Shown one piece after another: positions 1 to 6,917 of a stretch of DNA of 9,509 bases. The DNA comes from Phycisphaerae bacterium (lineage in GTDB: Bacteria; Planctomycetota; Phycisphaerae; Sedimentisphaerales; Anaerohalosphaeraceae): assembly GCA_021736615.1 (NCBI GenBank), contig JAIPFN010000229.1:1-9509 (forward strand), read 5' to 3'. The stretch's first letter is position 1, and the number at the start of each line of letters is the position of its first letter. The notes under the pieces are model-generated. The model was not told where the DNA came from. It did no database searches and saw nothing but the letters and a program-made list of their open reading frames with translations. A program made the translations under genes and the position numbers.

Positions 1-1112
1 TCCAAACCGCCTTCGTGGGCACCTATCGCGTAGATGATCAAGATCGGGATCAGTGATATGGCAATACCGATTATATACATCACCTTGACCTTGCCTTTGC
101 CGAGCAGGGGCGAACGCATTTCCTTCCAGAGTACCGGCGAATATTTCACGGGTCGAATTTTGGGTTGGTACGGCTGAGCGATTTCTCCGGCTGGGTCGTT
201 TGATTGCGAAACAGGGACAGGACGCGGGTCGGCATTGGAGCGGCCGGATGCCTGGCAGCGGGCTACGTTTCTGACGTGCTTTACGGAAAATGCGATCAGG
301 ACGGCTGCGAATGCGAGGATAAGCGAACAGGCGAGCGGCCAACTGAAGAAAAAGGGAACAGCTGCGCGGTTTTCAATTATGGAAGTATTGATGGCCATCG
401 AGAAATAGGGGTTTGTATGACCGAAGAATCCGAAGTATACGTCTTCGGGAAATCCGCCACCGCTCCACGCTAACATAAATCCTATTATTCCGGGAAATAC
501 CATGTAGATCATGAACAGGGTAAGGATTGTTAGTATTATGCTGACATAGGCTTTGCGGGTGAAGATGGAATAGAACAGGCTTAGCGAACCGACAAGGATT
601 ACGGTTGATATTGTCAAACAAAAGCTTGATATGATATAGTTCCATGGTATTCCGCCGAATACGCGAATTATCGACAGCAGCGGGAAGCTTATCGCGGTGA
701 GCAGGAGGATCTGGAGGAGTTTGCTGAGGAGTTTGCCCATTACTATCTGGAAGCTGGTGATCGGGGTGGTCATCAGCGTGGCGAGTGTTTTGTGGTATAT
801 CTCGTCGCTGATGGCGGTGCTTAGCATTACGACTGCGACGATCTGGGTGGCGATGAACTGGAACCAGACGATGGTGCATGTTATAGCGATACCCGCGATG
901 GACATTCGTGACGCCTGGAATACGGGATTGTAGTAACCGGCGGTTTCTGCCCATACCAGCGATGCTGTTATAGTCAGCAGTATGATATACGCAAATCGAA
1001 CAAAGTAGTTTCGCTTGCGGCGGCTGGGGACGCGGAGCTCTTTGTCGAAGATCGGCCCGGTCAGCCAGTTAAAGGTTAGAAGATTTATTATTTTGTTTCT
1101 TGCGACTGTCAT
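1..1112 (-). CDS. ABC-2-type permease paralogue 4 (5' part; C-terminus outside the window)
   Basis: The reading frame is open from an ATG at 1112 to the left edge, giving 370 residues with no stop. The other three copies are 592 to 604 and 610 aa, so roughly 225 C-terminal residues are missing. Residues 19-27 are GPIFDKELR, followed by the basic SRRKR patch that precedes the first membrane helix. The ABC-2 motif ISDEIYHKTLATLMTTPI starts at residue 101, and GKLLSKLLQ and FGGIPWNY follow, as in its paralogues. The first half ends with helices near residues 260-285. After a proline-rich linker, the second-half motif SPVLWKEMRSP lies at 325-335. The AAAAGG ribosome binding site 9 nt upstream and the leader are the same as for permease 3, its closest relative here. 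It is last in the visible operon and probably acts as the membrane channel of an exporter driven by the upstream ATPase. Substrate is unknown. Confidence 0.9.
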   Translation of the reverse strand, partial: MTVARNKIINLLTFNWLTGPIFDKELRVPSRRKRNYFVRFAYIILLTITASLVWAETAGYYNPVFQASRMSIAGIAITCTIVWFQFIATQIVAVVMLSTAISDEIYHKTLATLMTTPITSFQIVMGKLLSKLLQILLLTAISFPLLSIIRVFGGIPWNYIISSFCLTISTVILVGSLSLFYSIFTRKAYVSIILTILTLFMIYMVFPGIIGFMLAWSGGGFPEDVYFGFFGHTNPYFSMAINTSIIENRAAVPFFFSWPLACSLILAFAAVLIAFSVKHVRNVARCQASGRSNADPRPVPVSQSNDPAGEIAQPYQPKIRPVKYSPVLWKEMRSPLLGKGKVKVMYIIGIAISLIPILIIYAIGAHEGGL

Positions 1113-1121
1113 TTAACAGGG

Positions 1122-1127
1122 CCTTTT
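1122..1127 (-). promoter_or_regulatory. Ribosome binding site of permease 4
   Basis: On the minus strand this reads AAAAGG, 9 nt before the ATG at 1112. The same hexamer with the same spacing and flanking bases precedes permease 3, which supports both starts. Confidence 0.6.
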
Positions 1128-1176
1128 GTTTTTTACATTTTTACTAAATTCTGAGCAATACAAACATTACGGCAGC

Positions 1177-1192
1177 GTGTGCTAAAGCACAC
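1177..1192. repeat. Intergenic hairpin (GTGTGC stem, TAAA loop)
   Basis: GTGTGC, loop TAAA, GCACAC: a perfect 6-bp stem in the 112-bp gap between permeases 3 and 4. It lies 8 bp from the next hairpin. It is not followed by a T-run on the transcribed strand, so it does not look like an intrinsic terminator. Confidence 0.7.
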
Positions 1193-1200
1193 CCTACAAT

Positions 1201-1217
1201 GCCGGCTGGAAGCCGGC
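1201..1217. repeat. Intergenic hairpin (GCCGGC stem, TGGAA loop), directly after permease 3
   Basis: GCCGGC, loop TGGAA, GCCGGC: a perfect 6-bp GC stem that begins 7 nt past the TAA of permease 3 on the transcript. An identical element in the identical position follows permease 2 (3101-3117). No U-tract follows on the minus strand, so RNA stabilisation or a repeat-family role is more likely than termination. Both roles are inferred. Confidence 0.75.
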
Positions 1218-1249
1218 GGTACGGTTAGAATATTTTTTTTCTGAATCTT
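1201..1249. repeat. 49-bp exact direct repeat, copy A (pairs with 3101-3149)
   Basis: Positions 1201-1249 match 3101-3149 base for base. The block covers the GCCGGC hairpin, the TAA stop and the last codons (FRKKIF) of the preceding permease. It spans coding and non-coding DNA, so protein selection alone cannot explain the identity. Tandem duplication or gene conversion between permeases 2 and 3 fits better. Confidence 0.85.
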
Positions 1250-3003
1250 GTTTTTGCCAGGAGGGTCAGGATTATTCCTATTACTGTGTTTACTGTAGAA
1301 CTTTTTAGCATTATTATTGTCGATGCCTCCGGTGACTTTGATCCGTTTGCCCAGTGTGCAGCTTTTAGATTGCCGGAACTGTTTGCTGTTGATTCCATCG
1401 ACATTACTACCTGTGCAAAAGGTATTGTGTTTAGATAGCTTTCGGAAAAGTGTCTCATCTGGCGGACACGTCCGATTTCGAATATCATCACCAGGACGAA
1501 TGGGATGGCTCCCCAGATGACTGCTGCGAAGATGAAGTTCATTATTACCGCTGTTGTCGTTCGTTTGAATATTGTGCTGAAGAATAATCCCGAGCCGATA
1601 AGGAGTATTGATGTTCCGGTCGTAACTATTGCCACCTGGAGGATGCCGAGCGGATGGATGAAACCGAAGAGCGTGAAAATAACCAGGTGAGCAAAAAGGA
1701 AGCCCCATGCGGGCAGGCAGCGTTTTATCGAACCGATGAATTTGGCGATGACTATATCCCAATTCGACAAAGTTGTCGCCAGAAGGAGGTGCCACGAGCG
1801 GGATTCTTTTTCGTGAGTAATCGCCGTTGCCGGGAGTATTACGGTAAAAAGAAAACCGATTGAATAGAATATCAAAACGTAGGCTGCATGGACATCATAG
1901 TGATCAAGATCATTTCCAGATGCCAATGCGATGTAGGTGAAGAGCAGGATTAGTATCGAGATGCCTATAAAAACGGAAAATAGTTTTTTTCGTTTGCCAA
2001 GGAATGATCCTTGCAGTTCTTTCCAGAGTACCGGCGAATCGCTAACTCTTCTTATGCGAGACTGACTGTGGCGCGAGGAATCTTCTTTGCCTGCGGGTTT
2101 TACTTTTGGTGTGAAGATGTCGGGCTGGCCGGTTGCCTGGCGGAGGGCGACTTTTCTTACAAATACGATGGCGACCGCCAGAAGTCCGGCAGAAGCGGTC
2201 AGCATTGACAGGCAGGCTCCGGTGCAGCTGAAAATGTAACGGCTTGTTGCGCGTGCGTTTGCTGTCATTTCGGAATTTACTATCATCGCAATGTAGGGGT
2301 TTATGTGGCTAAAAAAGGAAAAGTATTTCCGCTGATTAACGTTGTATAGATTAACCTCATCTCCAAGGATTACCAAGAACGGGAAAAGAAAGAATACTAC
2401 GGCGAGGGTGATAATCGTTAGAATTATACTTACGTAGGCTTTTCGTGTGAAGATCGAGAAGAACAGGCTTAGCGAGCCTACGAATATTACTGTGACTATA
2501 GTTATGGCTATGCTGGAAACGACGTAGTTCCATGGGATGCCGCCGAAGATCCGGATTATCGACAGCAGCGGGAAGCTTAACCCGATAAGCAAAAGGGTCT
2601 GCAGGAGTTTGCTGAGGAGTTTTCCCATTACGATCTGGAAACTTGAGATCGGGGTTGTCATTAGTGTGCCGAGGGTTTTGTTGTATATCTCGTCGCTGAT
2701 GGAGGTGCTTAGCATTACGCCGGCGACTATCTGAGTGGCGATAAACTGGAACCAGATGATGAGAAATGTGATTGCCATTCCTGCCCGGGACATTTGGGAT
2801 ATGCGGTAGGATACGGGGCCGTTGAATCTGACCATCTGGGCCCAGAAGAGTACGGCTGCGGTCGTTAGCAGGGCAAGGTATATGAAACGGACAGCGTAGT
2901 TTCGCTTGCGGCGGCTGGAGGCGCGGGGCTCTTTGTCGAAGATCGGGCCGGTCAGCCAGTTCAAGGTTAGAAGATTTATTATTTTGTTTATTGCAACTGT
3001 CAT
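1225..3003 (-). CDS. ABC-2-type permease paralogue 3, two fused six-helix halves
   Basis: 592 aa, integral membrane. Residues 19-27 are GPIFDKEPR; the proline replaces the leucine of KELR in the other three copies. A basic SRRKR patch leads into helix 1. ISDEIYNKTLGTLMTTPI starts at 102 and GKLLSKLLQ at 127. The first half ends with an NP-containing loop at 235-236 and a helix near 262-282. The linker at 283-322 is polar and basic. The second half opens with SPVLWKELQG at 323 and carries THEKESRSWHLLLATTL at 396-412, followed by IVIAK where the other complete copies have a glycine in place of that alanine. It ends in a basic tail, FRKKIF. The ATG at 3003 has AAAAGG 9 nt upstream, and GPIF aligns to the same residue as in permease 4. 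It presumably forms an export channel with the shared ATPase. The cargo is unknown. Confidence 0.92.
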   Translation of the reverse strand: MTVAINKIINLLTLNWLTGPIFDKEPRASSRRKRNYAVRFIYLALLTTAAVLFWAQMVRFNGPVSYRISQMSRAGMAITFLIIWFQFIATQIVAGVMLSTSISDEIYNKTLGTLMTTPISSFQIVMGKLLSKLLQTLLLIGLSFPLLSIIRIFGGIPWNYVVSSIAITIVTVIFVGSLSLFFSIFTRKAYVSIILTIITLAVVFFLFPFLVILGDEVNLYNVNQRKYFSFFSHINPYIAMIVNSEMTANARATSRYIFSCTGACLSMLTASAGLLAVAIVFVRKVALRQATGQPDIFTPKVKPAGKEDSSRHSQSRIRRVSDSPVLWKELQGSFLGKRKKLFSVFIGISILILLFTYIALASGNDLDHYDVHAAYVLIFYSIGFLFTVILPATAITHEKESRSWHLLLATTLSNWDIVIAKFIGSIKRCLPAWGFLFAHLVIFTLFGFIHPLGILQVAIVTTGTSILLIGSGLFFSTIFKRTTTAVIMNFIFAAVIWGAIPFVLVMIFEIGRVRQMRHFSESYLNTIPFAQVVMSMESTANSSGNLKAAHWANGSKSPEASTIIMLKSSTVNTVIGIILTLLAKTRFRKKIF

Positions 3004-3021
3004 TTAACAGGGCCTTTTGTT
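2910..3021. repeat. Near-identical leader and 5' end shared by permeases 3 and 4 (matches 1019-1130)
   Basis: Lined up on the start codons (3003 and 1112), the first 90 or so coding bases and about 18 bases of leader differ at only a handful of positions. The non-coding part, TTAACAGGGCCTTTTGTTT, is identical. Identity across the start codon into untranslated DNA indicates recent common origin of the segment. Confidence 0.8.
3013..3018 (-). promoter_or_regulatory. Ribosome binding site of permease 3
   Basis: Reads AAAAGG on the minus strand with 9 nt to the ATG at 3003. Same arrangement as permease 4. Confidence 0.6.
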
Positions 3022-3042
3022 TGCTTTTTGCCTCAACTCTGT

Positions 3043-3066
3043 TCTGCGGGCTACGAAGCCCGCAGA
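3043..3066. repeat. Intergenic hairpin 1 of 3 (9-bp stem, TACGAA loop)
   Basis: TCTGCGGGC, loop TACGAA, GCCCGCAGA: a perfect 9-bp inverted repeat. It is separated by one base from the next hairpin in the 121-bp gap between permeases 2 and 3. Confidence 0.8.
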
Positions 3067-3067
3067 A

Positions 3068-3090
3068 GCTGTCGGCAGGATGCCGACAGC
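3068..3090. repeat. Intergenic hairpin 2 of 3 (9-bp stem, AGGAT loop)
   Basis: GCTGTCGGC, loop AGGAT, GCCGACAGC: a perfect 9-bp inverted repeat. Its inner arm TGTCGGC recurs in the hairpin after the ATPase gene (6919-6937, read on the minus strand) with a different loop. Confidence 0.8.
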
Positions 3091-3100
3091 ACGGATTAAA

Positions 3101-3117
3101 GCCGGCTGGAAGCCGGC
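3101..3117. repeat. Intergenic hairpin 3 of 3 (GCCGGC stem, TGGAA loop), directly after permease 2
   Basis: GCCGGC, TGGAA, GCCGGC, starting 7 nt beyond the permease 2 stop on the transcript. It is identical to 1201-1217 and lies inside the 49-bp exact repeat. Confidence 0.8.
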
Positions 3118-3149
3118 GGTACGGTTAGAATATTTTTTTTCTGAATCTT
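3101..3149. repeat. 49-bp exact direct repeat, copy B (pairs with 1201-1249)
   Basis: Second copy of the block described at 1201-1249. Here it comprises the post-permease-2 hairpin, the TAA at 3125-3127 and the last codons of permease 2. Identity ends at 3150, where T replaces G. Confidence 0.85.
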
Positions 3150-4957
3150 TTTTTTGCTCTCCATGCGAATATGAATCCTATTGCCGCGTATGCCATGGAA
3201 GTTAGCATTACAAGGGTTGTTGTCGCCGCGAAGGTAGTGCCGTCTTTTCTGCTGTGCCATGGCCAGCGATATTCGAGTTGGGAAAGGGACAGGTCAGAGT
3301 TTTGCGAGCCACTGTCGCCGAACATTACTACTCCTGTCTGGACGACGGGGTTTACTGAAGTTGCCGCGTTAAATAGTTTCTGGCTGTGGAACATTTCTGA
3401 CATGAAGGCGGCGACTATCGGCAGTATCATCCAGAGGAACATTACCAGTGCGATATTGGCTATTACGGCGGTGGTTGTTCTCTTGAAGCATGAGCTGAAG
3501 TAGATTCCCGTTCCTGCGAGGAAAAGCATCACGCCGAGTACGGTCATCGACAGGTGGAGCAGTGCGATGGGGTGTATGTAGCCGATTAGTATGAACAGTA
3601 TTACATGACCGGCGAGGAAGAGCCAGACGGGGATGGAGCGTTTGAATACGCCGGTGGTTTTTCCGATGACAATTTGCCATCCGCTGAGGGTCGTGGCCAT
3701 CAGCAGCGGCCAGGTTCTGGATTCCTTTTCGGATGTTATTGTTGTCGCAGCGAGGACCATTGACATTATTATGCCGAGTAACATGAAGACTACCGAATAG
3801 GCGGTGTGTACGTGGTCCTCGTCGAGGGTTCCGTTGCGGATGCTGAGCCAGTATGTAAACAGCAGTGCTCCAAAGGAGACGACAAGACCGAGTATTCCCT
3901 GGACTCGGCCGCCCTGGATCATTGGGCCGCGCATCTCTTTCCAGATTACCGGCGAGCAGTTTATCGGCCTGATAGTGCCGTCTTGTTTTGATATTTTTTG
4001 TGGTTTGCCTGCCTTTTCTCTTTTTCTTATCTTGCGTTCCTTGCGGATGTCGGCGACCGACTGGCCAAGGGCCTGCATGAGGGCGACTTTGCGGACGATG
4101 ACTATCGAACGTGTCAGTAGGAGCGTGGAAATGCCAAGCATTATAACGCAGTGAATCGGCCAGGATAAAAGCAGGGATACGGGAAATCCGCCGGGGGAAA
4201 TCAGCGTCTGGGTATTTATAGATAAGGTTGCCAGCGGATTGGTGTAGTATGAAAAGCCGATCACAAACATTTGATTGAGGTGGAAGTATTCAATAGCTCC
4301 GCTTGCACCGAGGCCGAGGACGAATGGGATAAACAGGTATATGAGTCCGAGAGTGAATATTGTTTTGAGGATGACTTCGTATGCTTTTTTGCCGCTGAGT
4401 GAAAAGTACATGCTCAGGGAACCGGCGAAGAGGACGGCGGTGAAGTTTATGAATAGGCTTGAGATTACGAAGCTCCACGGTACGCCGCCGAATATGCGGA
4501 CTACCGACAGCAGCGGCAGGCTAAGGGCGATCAGCAGCAGTAATTGCAGGAGCTTGCTGAGGAGCTTGCCCATTACTATCTGGAATGTTGTGATCGGTGT
4601 GCTCATCAGTACGCCGAGGGTTTTGTTGTATATTTCGTCGCTAATAGCGGTGCTTAGCATTGTGACGGCGACGAACTGGGTGACGATGAACTGGAACCAG
4701 ACGATGGTCGTTGTTATGGCAAGAGCGGCGATGGACATTCTGGAGACCCTGAAAGCGAGCGGGCCGGAGGCGTATTGCGCAACGATCACTCTCCAGAACA
4801 GCGAAACGACGAGGGTTAGCGCGATAAGATAGAACCCGCGGAGGATGTAATTTCTTTTGCGGCGGCTTGAGACGCGGAGCTCCTTGTCGAAGATCGGACC
4901 TGTTATGATCGTCGGGTTGGCGTATTTAGAATATTTTTTTATTGTTGTCGTCAGCAT
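3125..4957 (-). CDS. ABC-2-type permease paralogue 2, two fused six-helix halves
   Basis: 610 aa, the clearest case of the duplicated layout. First half: GPIFDKELR at 20-28, SRRKR, then hydrophobic segments at about 38-55, 76-104, 135-153, 162-186, 196-217 and 261-288. ISDEIYNKTLGVLMSTPI is at 105-122, KKAYEVIL at 190-197 and NP at 240-241. The linker at 289-334 is strongly basic (RKERKIRKREK) and so probably cytoplasmic. Second half: SPVIWKEMRGP at 335-345, TSEKESRTWPLLMATTL at 408-424, KRTTTAVI at 491-498, NP at 535-536, last helix about 578-599, then a basic tail. The matching order of motifs in both halves supports an internal duplication. The ATG at 4957 puts GPIF at residue 20, as in permease 1. 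No good ribosome binding site is visible upstream, where the CACGGATTT repeat fills the gap. Substrate is not inferable. Confidence 0.92.
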   Translation of the reverse strand: MLTTTIKKYSKYANPTIITGPIFDKELRVSSRRKRNYILRGFYLIALTLVVSLFWRVIVAQYASGPLAFRVSRMSIAALAITTTIVWFQFIVTQFVAVTMLSTAISDEIYNKTLGVLMSTPITTFQIVMGKLLSKLLQLLLLIALSLPLLSVVRIFGGVPWSFVISSLFINFTAVLFAGSLSMYFSLSGKKAYEVILKTIFTLGLIYLFIPFVLGLGASGAIEYFHLNQMFVIGFSYYTNPLATLSINTQTLISPGGFPVSLLLSWPIHCVIMLGISTLLLTRSIVIVRKVALMQALGQSVADIRKERKIRKREKAGKPQKISKQDGTIRPINCSPVIWKEMRGPMIQGGRVQGILGLVVSFGALLFTYWLSIRNGTLDEDHVHTAYSVVFMLLGIIMSMVLAATTITSEKESRTWPLLMATTLSGWQIVIGKTTGVFKRSIPVWLFLAGHVILFILIGYIHPIALLHLSMTVLGVMLFLAGTGIYFSSCFKRTTTAVIANIALVMFLWMILPIVAAFMSEMFHSQKLFNAATSVNPVVQTGVVMFGDSGSQNSDLSLSQLEYRWPWHSRKDGTTFAATTTLVMLTSMAYAAIGFIFAWRAKKRFRKKIF

Positions 4958-4968
4958 TATTTATTAAC

Positions 4969-4992
4969 CACGGATTTCACGGATTTACACGG
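4969..4992. repeat. CACGGATTT short direct repeats in the permease 1-2 gap
   Basis: CACGGATTT at 4969-4977 is followed at once by CACGGATTT at 4978-4986 and a third, partial copy CACGG at 4988-4992. The spacing is 9 and 10 bp. A T-run at 4993-5000 then reaches into the stop codon of permease 1. The element fills most of the 41-bp gap and lies where the ribosome binding site of permease 2 should be. Confidence 0.75.
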
Positions 4993-4998
4993 TTTTTT

Positions 4999-6813
4999 TT
5001 AGAATATGTTTTTTCTTAGTCTTTTTTTTGCACAGAATATGAAGAAGGCTCCTGTTGCTATATGGATTATTGTTGAGATCATTATTGTTAGAAAAGTCAT
5101 GCCCACACCGAGTTTTTCTGTGGGCCATCTGTATATCATATTAGTATATGCTCTGATGTCGACAACGAGCGTAGACTCATAAAACGGGTTTATGGTCAAA
5201 CAAAAATCAAAAAAGTCGCCCAAAATGAAAAGACTGAAATCCGAGAGCATTGGAAGGGCCAGCCAAATACCAACAGCGAAAATAATATTGGCAATCACGG
5301 CAGCGTTTGCTTTTTTAAACAGGGTTCCGAAAAACAGGCCGCTGCCACTTAACAATGCTATCACTGATATCATATTCATTGTTATAAAAAGTATCGTTAT
5401 CGGATGGATTAGAGAGAAGACGAGAATATAGAGCAAAAACAACATCAGCAGTGACCATGGGAACATGCATTTTCTGAGTATGCCAACGAATTTGCCGGTT
5501 AGTATCTGCCAGTCGGTCAGCGAGGTCGACATGAGCATTGGCCATGATCGGGATTCTTTTTCTGCGGGTATGCATAAGGCGGGCGGAATGACCGTAAAGA
5601 TAGTCGCGTAGATCATAAAGCCCAGAATGCATATCGGTAGAGTTTCTCCACGGTCCATGATCACCGAAAAAACACATATAAAGAATACGACGGTTGAACC
5701 TACGCTGACTAATGCCATAGCGGCTAGGCGCAGGAATTTTCTTTTTACGAAAACCGGGCTTCTGGCCTCTCGCCATATTACGGGGTTGTCACTTATGGGT
5801 CTTATCGGTTTTTCTTTTTTGGGTTTTGCTATTCCGCAGAATTCATTCTCTGACTCGGTATTCAGCCAGCGTTTCAAGGGGCCAAGCTGACCGGAGACTT
5901 CCATGAGAGCAACCTTGCGGACTTTTAGCGAGGCGATGAAAAGTATTACCATGGAAAACAAAAGGGAGATACCGCAATTTAATTGCCATATTAAATCTTT
6001 TATCACAAATGCTCTGCCAGGATTTTTCATGCTACGTCCAAGGCTATTAAGCAATTCATAAGGATTAATACAACTGAAAAAATTTATCCAGTAGATTCTG
6101 TAATTGTAATTATAACTTCTTGCATCAAAAGCATATTCCTTAAGCCATACGATAATTAAAGCTGAAGCAACAAGAAAAATAATAACTATCGGAATCACAA
6201 CGAACGGTTTTTTGATGTATATTGACAGAAACAGGCTTAGTGATGCGGCGAAGATCGTCAATGTCAATGTTACGCAGAAAGTCGATATGATGTAATTCCA
6301 TGGGACGCCGCCGAACACTCTTACCATCGACAGTATCGGAAGGCTGATGGCCATCAGGAAGATTAGCTGGCAAAGTTTGCTTAGCATTTTTCCCATTACA
6401 ATCTGGAAGCTGCTTATCGGGGTCGAGACGAGAACGCCGATGGTCTTACCGCGAATTTCATCGCTGATCGACGAGCTTAAGAGGATTGCTGCGAGAACGG
6501 GCATTGCGTAGAACTGGAACCATGCTATATTCGTGATGATCATTTTGCCGATCCGCGCCATCTGAGCCTGTATCCTCAGACTCCCTTGACTGCCAGTCAA
6601 ACCAAAACCATTGAATCCTGAAAAAGCGGCACGATCATATATATTCGACCAGACTATAGATATGAAAATGGTTATGGCAATCAGGTAAACGAACCTGAGA
6701 AAATATGTTCTTTTTCGGCGGCTTGCTACGCGGAGCTCCTTGTCGAAGATGGGGCCTGTTATGATCGTTGGTGATAGAAACGAAAAGAATTTTGTTGCTG
6801 TCGCTGTATTCAT
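4999..6813 (-). CDS. ABC-2-type permease paralogue 1, two fused six-helix halves
   Basis: 604 aa from the ATG at 6813. A longer in-frame start exists (TTG at 6843), but the ATG puts GPIFDKELR at residues 20-28 exactly as in permease 2, and AAAGAA precedes it. First half: SRRKR at 31-35, ISDEIRGKTIGVLVSTPI at 116-133, FGGVPWNY at 167-174, NP at 250-251. The linker at 297-342 is lysine-rich. Second half: NPVIWREARSP at 343-353 and AEKESRSWPMLMSTSL at 417-432, ending in AKKRLRKNIF. It differs most from the other copies, with a longer first external loop containing a glycine/phenylalanine-rich stretch near 62-77. The DNA between about 6040 and 6200 is noticeably more AT-rich than its neighbours. 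It is first of the four permeases after the ATPase and so may be the ancestral partner. That is an inference. Confidence 0.92.
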   Translation of the reverse strand: MNTATATKFFSFLSPTIITGPIFDKELRVASRRKRTYFLRFVYLIAITIFISIVWSNIYDRAAFSGFNGFGLTGSQGSLRIQAQMARIGKMIITNIAWFQFYAMPVLAAILLSSSISDEIRGKTIGVLVSTPISSFQIVMGKMLSKLCQLIFLMAISLPILSMVRVFGGVPWNYIISTFCVTLTLTIFAASLSLFLSIYIKKPFVVIPIVIIFLVASALIIVWLKEYAFDARSYNYNYRIYWINFFSCINPYELLNSLGRSMKNPGRAFVIKDLIWQLNCGISLLFSMVILFIASLKVRKVALMEVSGQLGPLKRWLNTESENEFCGIAKPKKEKPIRPISDNPVIWREARSPVFVKRKFLRLAAMALVSVGSTVVFFICVFSVIMDRGETLPICILGFMIYATIFTVIPPALCIPAEKESRSWPMLMSTSLTDWQILTGKFVGILRKCMFPWSLLMLFLLYILVFSLIHPITILFITMNMISVIALLSGSGLFFGTLFKKANAAVIANIIFAVGIWLALPMLSDFSLFILGDFFDFCLTINPFYESTLVVDIRAYTNMIYRWPTEKLGVGMTFLTIMISTIIHIATGAFFIFCAKKRLRKNIF

Positions 6814-6852
6814 TGTTTTCTTTAAGTTATTGTTTGTTGTCAAGTCTGATCG

Positions 6853-6868
6853 GGCAGCTCGCGCTGCC
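6853..6868. repeat. Intergenic hairpin (GGCAGC stem, TCGC loop)
   Basis: GGCAGC, TCGC, GCTGCC: a perfect 6-bp stem in the 130-bp gap between the ATPase and permease 1. It is followed on the plus strand, not the transcribed strand, by GCGCTTTTAATTT, so it is not a terminator for this operon. Confidence 0.65.
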
Positions 6869-6917
6869 GCGCTTTTAATTTGTTCCTGTTTTTACGAGCG
6901 TATTACCTAAACCCGTG

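Noticed and set aside
373..954. Minus-strand open frame inside the region of permease 4
   Set aside because: The neighbouring frame from 1112 carries all the permease motifs at the expected positions and is open to the left edge. This one is its shadow.
1133..1795. Minus-strand open frame overlapping the 3' part of permease 3 in another frame
   Set aside because: It overlaps a clear membrane-protein frame, is rich in Arg, His, Pro and Asn without structure, and has no ribosome binding site.
4275..4832. Long plus-strand open frame (185 codons) opposite permease 2
   Set aside because: It lies wholly inside the permease on the other strand. Its translation shows no domain pattern, and its segments recur opposite the other permeases because the coding strands are homologous.
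4969..4992. CRISPR-like repeat array
   Set aside because: Units of 9 bp in direct contact without spacers, and no cas genes. It is a short tandem repeat.
6814..6843. TTG start at 6843 for permease 1
   Set aside because: It adds ten polar residues absent from the paralogues and has no ribosome binding site. The ATG at 6813 aligns GPIFDKELR with permease 2.
6841..6846. TTGACA before permease 1 as a -35 box for an internal promoter
   Set aside because: No acceptable -10 hexamer lies at 16-18 bp; the nearest candidates are far too close or too poor.
6853..6880. Hairpin plus T-run as an intrinsic terminator
   Set aside because: The T-run is on the plus strand, where there is no gene to terminate, and it is interrupted. 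On the transcribed strand no U-tract follows.
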